A stretch of 64,000 bases of DNA, taken from contig NZ_CP019331.1 in assembly GCF_002163835.1 (NCBI RefSeq), forward strand, positions 620,001 to 684,000. Direction: 5' to 3'. This document shows, piece after piece, positions 52,893 to 61,304 of the stretch; position 1 is the first letter of the stretch; each line of letters begins with the position of its first letter. Both the position numbers and the translations under genes were made by a program. This DNA comes from Polaribacter sp. SA4-10 (GTDB lineage Bacteria; Bacteroidota; Bacteroidia; Flavobacteriales; Flavobacteriaceae). Under the pieces are notes generated by a model. That model had not been told where the DNA came from, did not search any database, and saw only the letters and a program-made list of their open reading frames with translations.

Positions 52893-53603
52893 TTACTGTT
52901 TTTTATAAACCTTTCTTTTATTTTTTTTTAGTTCCTCTTCCGAAGCTATTTCTCCATCTAAATAATAGTTCCACTCTCCTACTCTTTTTCCGTCTTTGTA
53001 AACACCTGTTTCTTTTAAATTACCATTCAATTCAAAGTATTTAGCAATGCCATTAGGTTTTCCGTTTTTGTAGTCTACTTCTTCAATTAAGATTCCTTTG
53101 CTAGAATATTTACTAGTAATTCCATGCAATAATCCATTTTTATAAACAGCAAATTCAGTTACTTGTCCTTTTGGATAATAATTTAATTGTTCTCCATGAA
53201 GTTTTCCGTTTTCATAATTTTCTTCCGATAATAAGGTTCCATCAGGATAAAAATATTTCCAATTCCCTATTCTTTTTCTATCATCTAAAAAACCTTCTGT
53301 TTGTAACGTACCAGAAATAGTATAAAATTGTACAAAAACGGAATCACTAGATTCAGAAAATGACTTTATGATAACAGGATGGTCAGAGTTTGTAATGTCA
53401 TAAAACTTAAAAACACCTACTTCATTTCCGTCTTTAAATTGACCAACATAACGTATTCTTTTATTTGGATAGTATTTTTTCCAGACGCCTGTTCTTTTTT
53501 TATTCCCATCAAACTTATTGACTGTCTGTGAATTCATCTTACCCGTTGCAAAAAAACAAACAAAAAACACAAAAATAAAACCAAGTCTTTTTATCTTTAT
53601 CAT
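52893..53603 (-). CDS. YwqK-type MORN-repeat protein
   Basis: A 236-residue protein with N-terminal signal (GFIFVFFVCFFATGK) and about seven MORN-variant repeats of the form G-x-W-K-Y-Y-x-x-G-x-L-x-x-E (RTGVWKKYYPNKRIRYVGQF, RIGNWKYFYPDGTLLSEENY, LHGEQLNYYPKGQVTEFAVY). Some databases call this family an antitoxin, after Bacillus YwqK, but no toxin gene is adjacent, and the MORN repeats indicate a membrane-contact or scaffold function. Divergent from the HEAT-like gene. Confidence 0.82.
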   Translation of the reverse strand: MIKIKRLGFIFVFFVCFFATGKMNSQTVNKFDGNKKRTGVWKKYYPNKRIRYVGQFKDGNEVGVFKFYDITNSDHPVIIKSFSESSDSVFVQFYTISGTLQTEGFLDDRKRIGNWKYFYPDGTLLSEENYENGKLHGEQLNYYPKGQVTEFAVYKNGLLHGITSKYSSKGILIEEVDYKNGKPNGIAKYFELNGNLKETGVYKDGKRVGEWNYYLDGEIASEEELKKNKRKVYKKQ

Positions 53604-53646
53604 TGAAATAGAATTTTAGAGTAAATATACATTAATCGTACTAAAA

Positions 53647-54234
53647 ATGAAACCTAATTTTTTAACAACGCAACTCCATAATATGGAAAACCCTAAAAGG
53701 GTAAACCGTCAAAGAGTAGCAAATTTTGTGTTAGAAGATTCGCATTTATTTAAAGATTTGGTTGCAATCACTTTTGATGTTGAAAATAAAGTTTCTATAA
53801 AAGCTGCCTGGATTTTAGAATGGATTTGCACACATCATCACTTAGAATGGATACTTCCTCATTTAGATGAATTTTCAGCAAAAATTACTACCGTAAAATT
53901 TGATAGTGCAATTAGACCTTGTGCAAAAATCTGTGCGCATTTAGCAACGGCATATTATTCTAAAAATGAAAACCAAATCAAAAAAAACCTTACTTCTACA
54001 CAGATAGATATTATTATAGAAACAGGATTTGATTGGTTAATTACGCCTCAAAAAATTGCTGTAAGAGCATATACAATGACTTTTTTATATTTATTTGGTT
54101 TAGAAAAAGAGTGGATTCATCCAGAACTTTCAAATTTAATTAGTACAAAAATCATGCATGAAAGCAAAGGGTGTAAAGCCCGAGGAAAACAGATTTTAGC
54201 TTTCATAGAAAAACATCAAAAATCCACTTTATAA
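53647..54234 (+). CDS. HEAT-like helical repeat protein upstream of purB
   Basis: A 195-residue all-helical protein (FVLEDSHLFKDLVAITFDV, ISIKAAWILEWICTHHHLEW in outline, FLYLFGLEKEWIHPELSNL, CKARGKQILAFIEKHQ). It looks like a HEAT/armadillo-type helical repeat protein. In annotations of related genomes it is sometimes labelled adenylosuccinate lyase because of its neighbour; it has none of the lyase motifs. It lies 44 bases before purB, with a -7 box between them. Confidence 0.75.
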   Translation: MKPNFLTTQLHNMENPKRVNRQRVANFVLEDSHLFKDLVAITFDVENKVSIKAAWILEWICTHHHLEWILPHLDEFSAKITTVKFDSAIRPCAKICAHLATAYYSKNENQIKKNLTSTQIDIIIETGFDWLITPQKIAVRAYTMTFLYLFGLEKEWIHPELSNLISTKIMHESKGCKARGKQILAFIEKHQKSTL

Positions 54235-54249
54235 ATGTGCTGAAAACCT

Positions 54250-54257
54250 TATTTTTG
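54250..54257 (+). promoter_or_regulatory. Promoter -7 box of purB
   Basis: TATTTTTG matches TAnnTTTG exactly, 21 bases before the purB start. Confidence 0.5.
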
Positions 54258-54278
54258 CAGTTAACAACATAACTGAAA

Positions 54279-55622
54279 ATGAATTTAACACAATTAAATG
54301 CCATCTCTCCTATTGATGGTCGTTACAGAAGTAAAATATCAAAATTAGCAGATTATTTTTCTGAAGAAGCTTTAATTAAATACAGAGTTCGTGTAGAAAT
54401 AGAATATTTTATTGCGCTTTGTGAAATTCCTTTACCTCAATTAGTAGATTTTGATACTACTTTATTTGATGAATTACGTAAGATTTATATCGATTTTAAT
54501 GCAGAAGATGCTCAGAAAATAAAAGATATTGAAAGTATTACAAATCATGATGTAAAAGCTGTTGAATATTTTATCAAAGAAAAATTTGATGTTTTAGGTT
54601 TACAGAAACACAAAGAGTTTATCCATTTTGGATTAACTTCTCAAGACATAAACAATACGGCAATTCCGCTTTCTATTAAAGAAGCAATGAATGACGTTTA
54701 TGTGCCACATTATTTTGAGCTTTTAGAGCGTTTACAAGAATTAGTTATTGATTGGAAAGATATTTCTATGTTGGCAAGAACTCATGGTCAGCCGGCATCT
54801 CCTACTCGTTTAGGAAAAGAAATAGATGTTTTTGTTGTTCGTTTAAAAGAACAATTCAAATTATTAAAGGACATACCAAATGCAGCTAAATTTGGTGGAG
54901 CAACGGGTAATTTTAATGCCCATAAAGTTGCGTATCCAACAATAGATTGGAGAGCGTTTGGAAGTACTTTTGTGAAAGAAAAATTAGGCTTACAACATTC
55001 TTTTCCAACAACGCAAATAGAACATTATGATCATATGGCTGCCTTGTTTGATACTTTAAAACGTATCAATACAATCGTTATAGATTTAGACAGAGATTTC
55101 TGGACCTATGTTTCTATGGATTATTTTAAGCAAAAAATTAAAGCAGGTGAAGTAGGTTCTTCTGCAATGCCACACAAAGTAAATCCTATCGATTTTGAAA
55201 ATTCTGAAGGAAACTTAGGATTAGCAAATGCAATTTTCGAACATCTTTCTGCTAAATTACCTGTTTCTCGTTTACAACGTGATTTAACAGATAGTACTGT
55301 TTTACGTAATGTTGGTGTTCCTTTTGGACATACAATTATTGCTTTTACATCTACCATAAAAGGATTGAATAAATTATTGTTAAACAAACAAAAATTTGAG
55401 CAAGATTTAGAGAATAATTGGGCTGTTGTTGCAGAGGCAATTCAAACCATTTTAAGACGTGAAGCATATCCTAATCCTTATGAAGCATTAAAAGGATTAA
55501 CAAGAACGAACGAAAAAATTAATCAGAAATCCATTGCTAATTTTATTAATACTTTAGAAGTTTCTTCTGAAATTAAACAAGAATTAAAAGCAATTACACC
55601 AGCAAATTATACAGGAATATAA
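54279..55622 (+). CDS. purB: Adenylosuccinate lyase
   Basis: Splits fumarate from SAICAR and adenylosuccinate in purine synthesis. 447 residues, with LNAISPIDGRYRSKISKLAD at the start, RTHGQPASPTRLGKEI (His of the active site) and the fumarase-superfamily signature GSSAMPHKVNPIDFENSEGN. The next gene starts two bases after its stop, so the two are co-transcribed. Confidence 0.96.
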   Translation: MNLTQLNAISPIDGRYRSKISKLADYFSEEALIKYRVRVEIEYFIALCEIPLPQLVDFDTTLFDELRKIYIDFNAEDAQKIKDIESITNHDVKAVEYFIKEKFDVLGLQKHKEFIHFGLTSQDINNTAIPLSIKEAMNDVYVPHYFELLERLQELVIDWKDISMLARTHGQPASPTRLGKEIDVFVVRLKEQFKLLKDIPNAAKFGGATGNFNAHKVAYPTIDWRAFGSTFVKEKLGLQHSFPTTQIEHYDHMAALFDTLKRINTIVIDLDRDFWTYVSMDYFKQKIKAGEVGSSAMPHKVNPIDFENSEGNLGLANAIFEHLSAKLPVSRLQRDLTDSTVLRNVGVPFGHTIIAFTSTIKGLNKLLLNKQKFEQDLENNWAVVAEAIQTILRREAYPNPYEALKGLTRTNEKINQKSIANFINTLEVSSEIKQELKAITPANYTGI

Positions 55623-55624
55623 TT

Positions 55625-56104
55625 ATGAAAAATATAGATAAGAGAATAAAGAATAAACAAATTGCTGTTTTTAATCTAACAAAAAGTAAAGTGATTTTAT
55701 CTCTTTTTGCCTTGCTCTTTGTTCTTTTATCTTGTAATTCAGATATTAAAGACAATTCAGATAAATTTAAAAAAGGAGTTTTTGAAATTCCTGCTGGCAA
55801 AGGGTATAGTAAAACAATTATTACTAGAATTGACAGCATTCAAATTGAAGAATATGATAAAATTGTAAGCATTTCTAATGATAGTGTTTCAGCAGAAAAA
55901 AGAATAAAACATATTGATACGTTATACATCAAATGGAAAAATAATTTTTTCTATACACTAAGAATGAAATCGCCAAGAAGGGAATTAGACAAAGATCCTA
56001 TTTATGTTCAAATAACAAAAATTACAGATAGTTCTTATAGCTTTTCCGCTAAAATAGGTTTTAGTAAGTTTAAACAAGATGGTACCGTTTATAAAGTAAA
56101 ATAA
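55625..56104 (+). CDS. Lipoprotein-like protein of unknown function
   Basis: A 159-residue protein with an unusual long basic N-terminus (MKNIDKRIKNKQIAVFNLTK) before a lipoprotein-type signal, KVILSLFALLFVLLSC (Cys 37), and a beta-rich mature part (YIKWKNNFFYTLRMKSPRRE, IYVQITKITDSSYSFSAKIG). There is no other ATG nearby. Relatives have been mislabelled DNA topoisomerase IV in some genomes; no topoisomerase feature is present. It is co-transcribed with purB and followed by terC after one base. Confidence 0.7.
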   Translation: MKNIDKRIKNKQIAVFNLTKSKVILSLFALLFVLLSCNSDIKDNSDKFKKGVFEIPAGKGYSKTIITRIDSIQIEEYDKIVSISNDSVSAEKRIKHIDTLYIKWKNNFFYTLRMKSPRRELDKDPIYVQITKITDSSYSFSAKIGFSKFKQDGTVYKVK

Positions 56105-56105
56105 A

Positions 56106-56870
56106 ATGGAAATATTTTCTCATGCAGATACTTGGGTTGCACTATTAACACTAACTTTTCTTGAAATTATTTTAGGAATAGATAATATCATTTTTATTTC
56201 TATTTCTGCAAATAAATTACCAGAAGACAAAGTAAGAAAAGCAACACTTTTAGGATTAGTTTTAGCAATGGTAACTAGAATACTATTGCTTTTTAGTGTT
56301 TCTTATTTAATTGCATTAAAAGCACCTTTTTTAGCAGTAGATTATGGTTGGTTTAAAACAGCACTAACCGGACAAAGTATTATTTTATTTCTAGGAGGTT
56401 TGTTTTTACTCTATAAAAGTACGCATGAAATTCGTCAAAAAGTAGAAAAGACCAATGAAGAAGAAGTGCTAAAATCGCCTAAAGTAATTTCTTTTAAAAA
56501 TGTGATTATTCAGATTGTTTTAATTGATATTGTTTTTTCTTTTGATAGTATTTTAACGGCGGTTGGTATGACAAATGGTGTTAATGGTGCTTTAACAATT
56601 ATGGTAATTGCTGTAATTATTTCTATTATCATTATGATGATTTTTTCTAAACCCATTAGTAATTTTGTAAATAGAAATCCAACGATTCAAATGTTGGCAC
56701 TTTCTTTTTTAATTTTAATTGGTTTTATGTTAATTACAGAAGGCGCTCATTTATCGCACACAGAAATATTTAACAAAACTGTTGGTGTTATTCCTAAAGG
56801 ATATTTGTATTTTGCGATTGCCTTTTCTTTAGGTGTAGAAATGTTGAATTTAAAAATGAGAAAAAAATAA
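56106..56870 (+). CDS. TerC-family integral membrane protein
   Basis: A 254-residue protein with seven helices and the TerC motifs EIILGIDNIIFISI and VLIDIVFSFDSILTAVGM with their acidic pairs. TerC proteins export manganese (or related ions), and some relatives are part of tellurite resistance. Its start follows the preceding gene by one base; the next gene begins within a few bases, so this is also the start of the metal TonB locus. Confidence 0.9.
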   Translation: MEIFSHADTWVALLTLTFLEIILGIDNIIFISISANKLPEDKVRKATLLGLVLAMVTRILLLFSVSYLIALKAPFLAVDYGWFKTALTGQSIILFLGGLFLLYKSTHEIRQKVEKTNEEEVLKSPKVISFKNVIIQIVLIDIVFSFDSILTAVGMTNGVNGALTIMVIAVIISIIIMMIFSKPISNFVNRNPTIQMLALSFLILIGFMLITEGAHLSHTEIFNKTVGVIPKGYLYFAIAFSLGVEMLNLKMRKK

Positions 56871-56874
56871 TATT

Positions 56875-57192
56875 ATTAAGCAGTTTAAAAAACATATAGG
56901 TACCTTTTTATTGGTAATATTCTTATTACCAATAGCTATAAATTCTGTTCACGATTTTTTAAATCATGAACACGCTGTTTGTAACTCTAAAATTGAACAA
57001 CATATTCACGAAAAAGATATCGATTGTAATTTACATCTTATAAAACAAAGCGATTATTTTATAGCTACTACTGATTATAATATTATTACAAACTTTATAA
57101 TTTCTAATAATAGTTCACAATATAGTTTCTTAAAAAATCATTATCAATTATCGTTTTATTTAAGAGGACCACCTCTTTATGTTCAAGCTTAA
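56875..57192 (+). CDS. Small His/Cys-rich membrane-anchored protein with a probable non-ATG start
   Basis: The frame is open from just after the terC stop. There is no ATG or GTG before the hydrophobic segment; in-frame ATT codons at 56872 and 56875 would give IKQFKKHIGTFLLVIFLLPI, a basic then hydrophobic anchor. The next in-frame TTG (56911) falls inside the anchor and would remove its basic side. After the anchor comes HDFLNHEHAVCNSKIEQHIH, with four His and one Cys in 20 residues, more Cys/His (CNLHLIK) and an end LRGPPLYVQA. The layout resembles small periplasmic metal-binding companions of TonB receptors. The start is not settled. Confidence 0.55.
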   Translation: MKQFKKHIGTFLLVIFLLPIAINSVHDFLNHEHAVCNSKIEQHIHEKDIDCNLHLIKQSDYFIATTDYNIITNFIISNNSSQYSFLKNHYQLSFYLRGPPLYVQA

Positions 57193-57219
57193 ACTTTTTT
57201 TTGAACATAAAAGACTAAA

Positions 57220-59625
57220 ATGCAAAGACTATTTTTTTTGTGTGCATTTTTGTATTGTATAAGTACAAATACAACTGCACAAGATTGTAACATTACCTTT
57301 AAAGGTAGAATTATCGATTTCCACGACAAAACACCAATATATGGTGCATCAATTTTTGTCCTAAATTTAAATAGATATACAACATCAGATATTGATGGTG
57401 TTTTCGAAATTAATAATTTATGTAAAGGGAGAATTATTATAGAAATTAAACATCTTTCTTGCGATACAAAGCAAATTACAATCGATATTAATAAGAACAT
57501 TAGCGAAGACATTTTTTTAGAGCATCATTTAGAAGAATTAAATGAAGTTATTCTTAAAGCAAGTACAAAAACCGAACAATCTAGTGTAGAACAATCTATT
57601 AAAAAGGCAGTAATAGAACAGTTTACTGATAAATCTTTAGGTGATGCGTTAAAAACGATTAGTGGTGTTTCCGCCTTAAGTACAGGTAACTCTATTGTAA
57701 AACCTATGATTCATGGCTTACACAGCAGCAGACTTTTAATTATTAACAACAATGTAAGGATGTATGACCAAGAATGGGGAGATGAACACGCACCCAATAT
57801 CGATATTAATGCTAGTGATAGGATTGATGTCATAAAAGGAGCGAATACATTAAAATACGGTAGTGATGCTATAGGTGGATTAATCCTTTTAAGGCCAAAA
57901 AAATACGCTATTAAAGACAGTTTGTTTGGGAGTACTTTAACATCCTTTAATTCAAATGGTTTGGGAGGTAATTTAAATTCTGAAATAATTAAAACTTATA
58001 AGTCAGGATATTACACAAAAATTCAAATGAATTACAAGCAATTTGGAGACTTTGAAGCACCCAATTATAACCTAACCAATAGTGGTATAAAAAGCTTAAA
58101 TGGTTCCGTTCAGTTTGGTTACAATAGTTTTGAAAAAGGTTTTGATGCTTACTATAGTTATGTAAATAATGAGTTTGGAATTTTACAGTCTTCTCATATT
58201 GGTAACGTAAACGATCTGGTAAATGCAATAAACAGCGAGCAACCAAGGATTATTGAAGATTTTTCTTATACTATTAATGCTCCAAAACAGTCAATTGTGC
58301 ATCATTTAGCAAAAATTGAAGCCTACAAACGGTACAAAGGTTTTGGAAAATTAACTGTTCAGTACGATTTTCAAATTAATAGACGTAAAGAATTTGATTT
58401 ACGAAGAGGAGGTTTAAAAAACACACCCGTTATTGACTTAAGGTTATTTACCACAAGCATTCAACCCAATTTACAAATAGATTATTTTGATGATTTAAAA
58501 ATAAATACAGGTTTGTTATTTCGTTATCAGCAAAATGATGCAATTTCTGGGACAGGCACAAGTCCGTTAATTCCAGATTTTGATAAATTTGATGCTGGTA
58601 TCTATGCTATTGGAAATTACAATTTAAGTGAAACCACTGAAATAAGTGCTGGTTTTCGTTATGATTTTTCTGATATAAATGCCAGAAAAGAATACAATGT
58701 TACAGATTGGCAAGAAACCTATAATTATGACGAATTATTTCCAGAATTTGAAAATGGTGATATTAGTGGTACAGATATTCCTACCAATCCAAGATTTACA
58801 TATCATAACATATCTGCAAGTTTAGGATTGTCGAAGAAATTTGATAATAATATGCAGTTACTAGCTAATTATGGATTGGCATCTAGAGTACCTAATCCAT
58901 CTGAATTATTTAGTGATGGGTTGCATCATAGTGCTGCAAGAATTGAAACAGGTTTATTGACGATTGGCAAAGAAATAGCTAACAAATTTGTGCTGTCTTT
59001 AGAAAAAAACAATAACGATTTTGGATTTATAATTAGTCCTTATTACAAACATATCAATGGTTTTACTCAGTTGATTCCAATTGGAATTACGACCACAATT
59101 CGTGGTGCTTTTCCAGTTTGGGAATATAATCAAGTTGCCGCGCAAATTTTTGGAATTGATATTGATGTGAATAAGAAAATTAGTACTAATTTTAGTTATT
59201 CAGGTAGTTTAAGTCTTTTACAAGGAGATAACTTAACAGATGACATTCCTTTAATTCACATGCCCGCTGCTAATTTCAGTAATCGTGTATCCTACATAAA
59301 TGCTAATTTGAATCAGTTAACGATTCGTTTAAGTCAAAAAACCATTTTACAGCAAAACAGCTATCCAGATTATAACTTTTTTACATATAATGCCACACTG
59401 CAAGAAAATGTTTTTGTGGACATTAGTTCAACACCTCCTAGCTATTCGTTATTTGGTTTACATACATCTGCAGTATTTAAACTTTTTAACAAAGGGAGTT
59501 TAAAATTAGAATTCAATATAGAAAATATGTTCAATGTATCGTACAGAGAACATTTAAATAGATTACGATATTTTACGGATGATTTAGGAAGAAACTATAA
59601 CCTAAAACTTAAAATAAATTATTAA
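57220..59625 (+). CDS. TonB-dependent outer-membrane receptor, probably for a metal
   Basis: An 801-residue receptor: signal ending in TNTTAQ, a carboxypeptidase-regulatory-like sandwich (CNITFKGRIIDFHDKTPIYG, SDIDGVFEINNLCKGRIIIE), a plug (about 120-225) with MIHGLHSSRLLIINNNVRMY, DQEWGDEHAPNIDINASDRI and DVIKGANTLKYGSDAIGGLI, and a 22-stranded barrel ending in NLKLKINY. The DEHAP motif beside the exit and the small His-rich and Asp-rich neighbours point to a divalent metal (zinc or copper) rather than a sugar. No SusD partner is present, which argues against glycan uptake. Confidence 0.88.
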   Translation: MQRLFFLCAFLYCISTNTTAQDCNITFKGRIIDFHDKTPIYGASIFVLNLNRYTTSDIDGVFEINNLCKGRIIIEIKHLSCDTKQITIDINKNISEDIFLEHHLEELNEVILKASTKTEQSSVEQSIKKAVIEQFTDKSLGDALKTISGVSALSTGNSIVKPMIHGLHSSRLLIINNNVRMYDQEWGDEHAPNIDINASDRIDVIKGANTLKYGSDAIGGLILLRPKKYAIKDSLFGSTLTSFNSNGLGGNLNSEIIKTYKSGYYTKIQMNYKQFGDFEAPNYNLTNSGIKSLNGSVQFGYNSFEKGFDAYYSYVNNEFGILQSSHIGNVNDLVNAINSEQPRIIEDFSYTINAPKQSIVHHLAKIEAYKRYKGFGKLTVQYDFQINRRKEFDLRRGGLKNTPVIDLRLFTTSIQPNLQIDYFDDLKINTGLLFRYQQNDAISGTGTSPLIPDFDKFDAGIYAIGNYNLSETTEISAGFRYDFSDINARKEYNVTDWQETYNYDELFPEFENGDISGTDIPTNPRFTYHNISASLGLSKKFDNNMQLLANYGLASRVPNPSELFSDGLHHSAARIETGLLTIGKEIANKFVLSLEKNNNDFGFIISPYYKHINGFTQLIPIGITTTIRGAFPVWEYNQVAAQIFGIDIDVNKKISTNFSYSGSLSLLQGDNLTDDIPLIHMPAANFSNRVSYINANLNQLTIRLSQKTILQQNSYPDYNFFTYNATLQENVFVDISSTPPSYSLFGLHTSAVFKLFNKGSLKLEFNIENMFNVSYREHLNRLRYFTDDLGRNYNLKLKINY

Positions 59626-59635
59626 ACAAACAATT

Positions 59636-60202
59636 ATGAAAATTACAAATGCAATAAAAACAACTAGATTATTAGCTTTATTATTCATCTCTGTCTTAAC
59701 ATTTACAGCTTGTTCTGATGATGACGATGACCACGGTTATGACAGTGAAGAAGAATTAATTACTACCGTTAGATACACCTTAACCAATGGTAATAATATC
59801 GTTACGTTAACTTTTAGTGACCCTGATGGTGAAGGTGGAAATGATGGAACATACACAGTTTCTGGAAATTTAACTACTAACCTGACGTATACAGGTGTTA
59901 TAGAATTATTAAATGAAACAGAATCTCCAGCAGAAGATATTACTGAAGAAGTGAAAGCAGAAGCAGATGAACATGAGTTTTTCTATAATTCTAATGTGTC
60001 TGGATTAGCAATTACTAAAACTGATACAGATGGTAATGGTAACCCTTTAGGAATTGAAACTTCTTTAACAACTGGTAGTGCAGGTTCTGGAACATTAACC
60101 GTTATCTTAAAGCACGAACCTAAAAAACCAAATAATGACACCTCTGCAGATGCTGGAGGAAGTACAGATGTAGAAGTTGTTTTTAATATCACGGTGCAAT
60201 AA
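59636..60202 (+). CDS. Asp/His-rich lipoprotein of the TonB locus
   Basis: A 188-residue lipoprotein. Signal KTTRLLALLFISVLTFTAC (Cys 26), followed at once by SDDDDDHGYDSEEE, a strongly acidic, His-containing stretch fit for metal binding. The rest is beta-rich (VRYTLTNGNNIVTLTFSDPD, GTYTVSGNLTTNLTYTGVIE, GSGTLTVILKHEPKKPNNDT). In related genomes the same gene stands beside this type of receptor under the label type 1 periplasmic binding fold protein. Ten bases after the receptor; co-transcribed. Likely the surface capture partner of the receptor. Confidence 0.78.
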   Translation: MKITNAIKTTRLLALLFISVLTFTACSDDDDDHGYDSEEELITTVRYTLTNGNNIVTLTFSDPDGEGGNDGTYTVSGNLTTNLTYTGVIELLNETESPAEDITEEVKAEADEHEFFYNSNVSGLAITKTDTDGNGNPLGIETSLTTGSAGSGTLTVILKHEPKKPNNDTSADAGGSTDVEVVFNITVQ

Positions 60203-60220
60203 AACTTTACTATATTCAAT

Positions 60221-60251
60221 AAAAAAGCAGCTATTTATTAGCTGTTTTTTT
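60221..60251 (+). terminator. Terminator of the metal TonB locus
   Basis: CAGCTA (60228-60233) pairs with TAGCTG (60239-60244), followed by seven T, and an A-run lies upstream. Confidence 0.8.
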
Positions 60252-60374
60252 ATTTTAATCAACTCTGTTATATGAATGCTTTAGATTAAATTCATATTTC
60301 AAAAATAGATTATCGCACATATTTTGTTTTCTTTAAAGTATTTAAGACCAAGGAAGAAATATTGTGTTAGGTAT

Positions 60375-60479
60375 TAATTTTGAAATTTAACAAAGTGTCA
60401 TTCTAAAATGAGTGTTTTTTAACATTTGAAATTTCTACTATTACTATTATTAAAGCGTTGCTTCTGCAACGCTTTTTTT
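60375..60479 (+). ncRNA. Candidate short non-coding transcript
   Basis: A TAATTTTG box (60375-60382, exact TAnnTTTG) is followed about 70 bases later by a strong terminator, AAAGCGTTGC (60452-60461) with GCAACGCTTT (60466-60475) and a T-run to 60479. The previous gene already has its own terminator at 60221-60251, so this second terminator has no gene to end. A transcript of about 90 bases would fit. No coding frame and no -33 box support it. Confidence 0.35.
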
Positions 60480-60904
60480 ATTGCGGAAATCTGCAGTTTA
60501 AACTGCGGTTTACCGTAACAAGAGGATAAAAACAAAGCATCAATTTACAAAACAGGTATTTATACTTAGTGAAAAGAGCCTACTATTTCTTTTCTTAGTA
60601 GAATAATTGAGAATTTTGTTCTCTTATATATATTAAAAAAAAATAAACTATGAAAAAGCGAATACTAAAAGATAATTAAAGAGTAAGTTTTAACTGTTTT
60701 ATACAAAAACAAACAAAACAGAATATAATAACCAAAAAAACAGAAAAACATGTAATATTTTTTAAAAAAGTACTTTTAATGACGTAAGTCTATGATTTTG
60801 TTACTGCTACTACAAATAATTTCACCAATATTTTTAGTATAAACCTAATTGAGCTAAAGAAACATTCGCATTTGAATGAAAAATAGTTTAATAAAATAAA
60901 AATT
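60480..60904. other. Gene-free stretch before the TerB cassette
   Basis: About 425 bases with no convincing frame. It holds a palindrome GCAGTTTAAACTGC (60493-60506) and small weak hairpins. No box matching TAnnTTTG was found before the TerB gene, so its promoter is not identified. Confidence 0.4.
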
Positions 60905-61300
60905 ATGATTGCTATTTCAGAAGATTTAAAATCTCATTTCTTGAGACTATATAGTATGGCCTTTACAGACGACAATTTCCATCCATTAGAGCTAAAAATG
61001 CTTTATGATTTTGCTGAAGAAAGGGGTGTTTTAAACTCAAAATTAGATGAATTACTACTTAACCCAACTTTGGTTCAACCAAAAATTCCTGACTCTGTAG
61101 TTGAAAAAATCACTTATTTATACCAATTAAGCCAGATGATTTGGGCAGATGGTAAAGTGGATGAAAATGAAAGAACTACATTAATTAAGTATGTTAAAAT
61201 GTTTGGTTTTAAGGACGAGAATGTCACTGATTTGTCAGAATACTTATTATCTGCAGTTGAAAATAAAATTAGTTTAGATGATGTTTTAAAAGAATTATAA
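60905..61300 (+). CDS. TerB-like domain protein
   Basis: A 131-residue all-helical protein resembling TerB, a small metal-binding domain of tellurite-resistance and related stress systems. The two acidic loops are TDDNFHPLELKMLYDFAEER (residues 21-40) and WADGKVDENERTTLIKYVKM (80-99), each with the Asp/Glu pattern that coordinates a metal in TerB. No signal peptide, so cytoplasmic. First gene of a compact three- or four-gene unit; four bases separate it from the next. Confidence 0.8.
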   Translation: MIAISEDLKSHFLRLYSMAFTDDNFHPLELKMLYDFAEERGVLNSKLDELLLNPTLVQPKIPDSVVEKITYLYQLSQMIWADGKVDENERTTLIKYVKMFGFKDENVTDLSEYLLSAVENKISLDDVLKEL

Positions 61301-61304
61301 TGCT

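Noticed and set aside
52893..53603. Toxin-antitoxin system at the YwqK-like gene
   Set aside because: No toxin-like gene is adjacent and the protein has a signal peptide with MORN repeats; the antitoxin name is historical.
53647..54234. Label adenylosuccinate lyase for the gene before purB
   Set aside because: None of the lyase motifs is present; the label comes from the neighbour.
55625..56104. Label DNA topoisomerase IV for the lipoprotein after purB
   Set aside because: A 159-residue protein with a lipobox has nothing of a topoisomerase.
60651..60680. Tiny frame MKKRILKDN before the TerB cassette
   Set aside because: Nine residues only, with no terminator or conserved signal attached.
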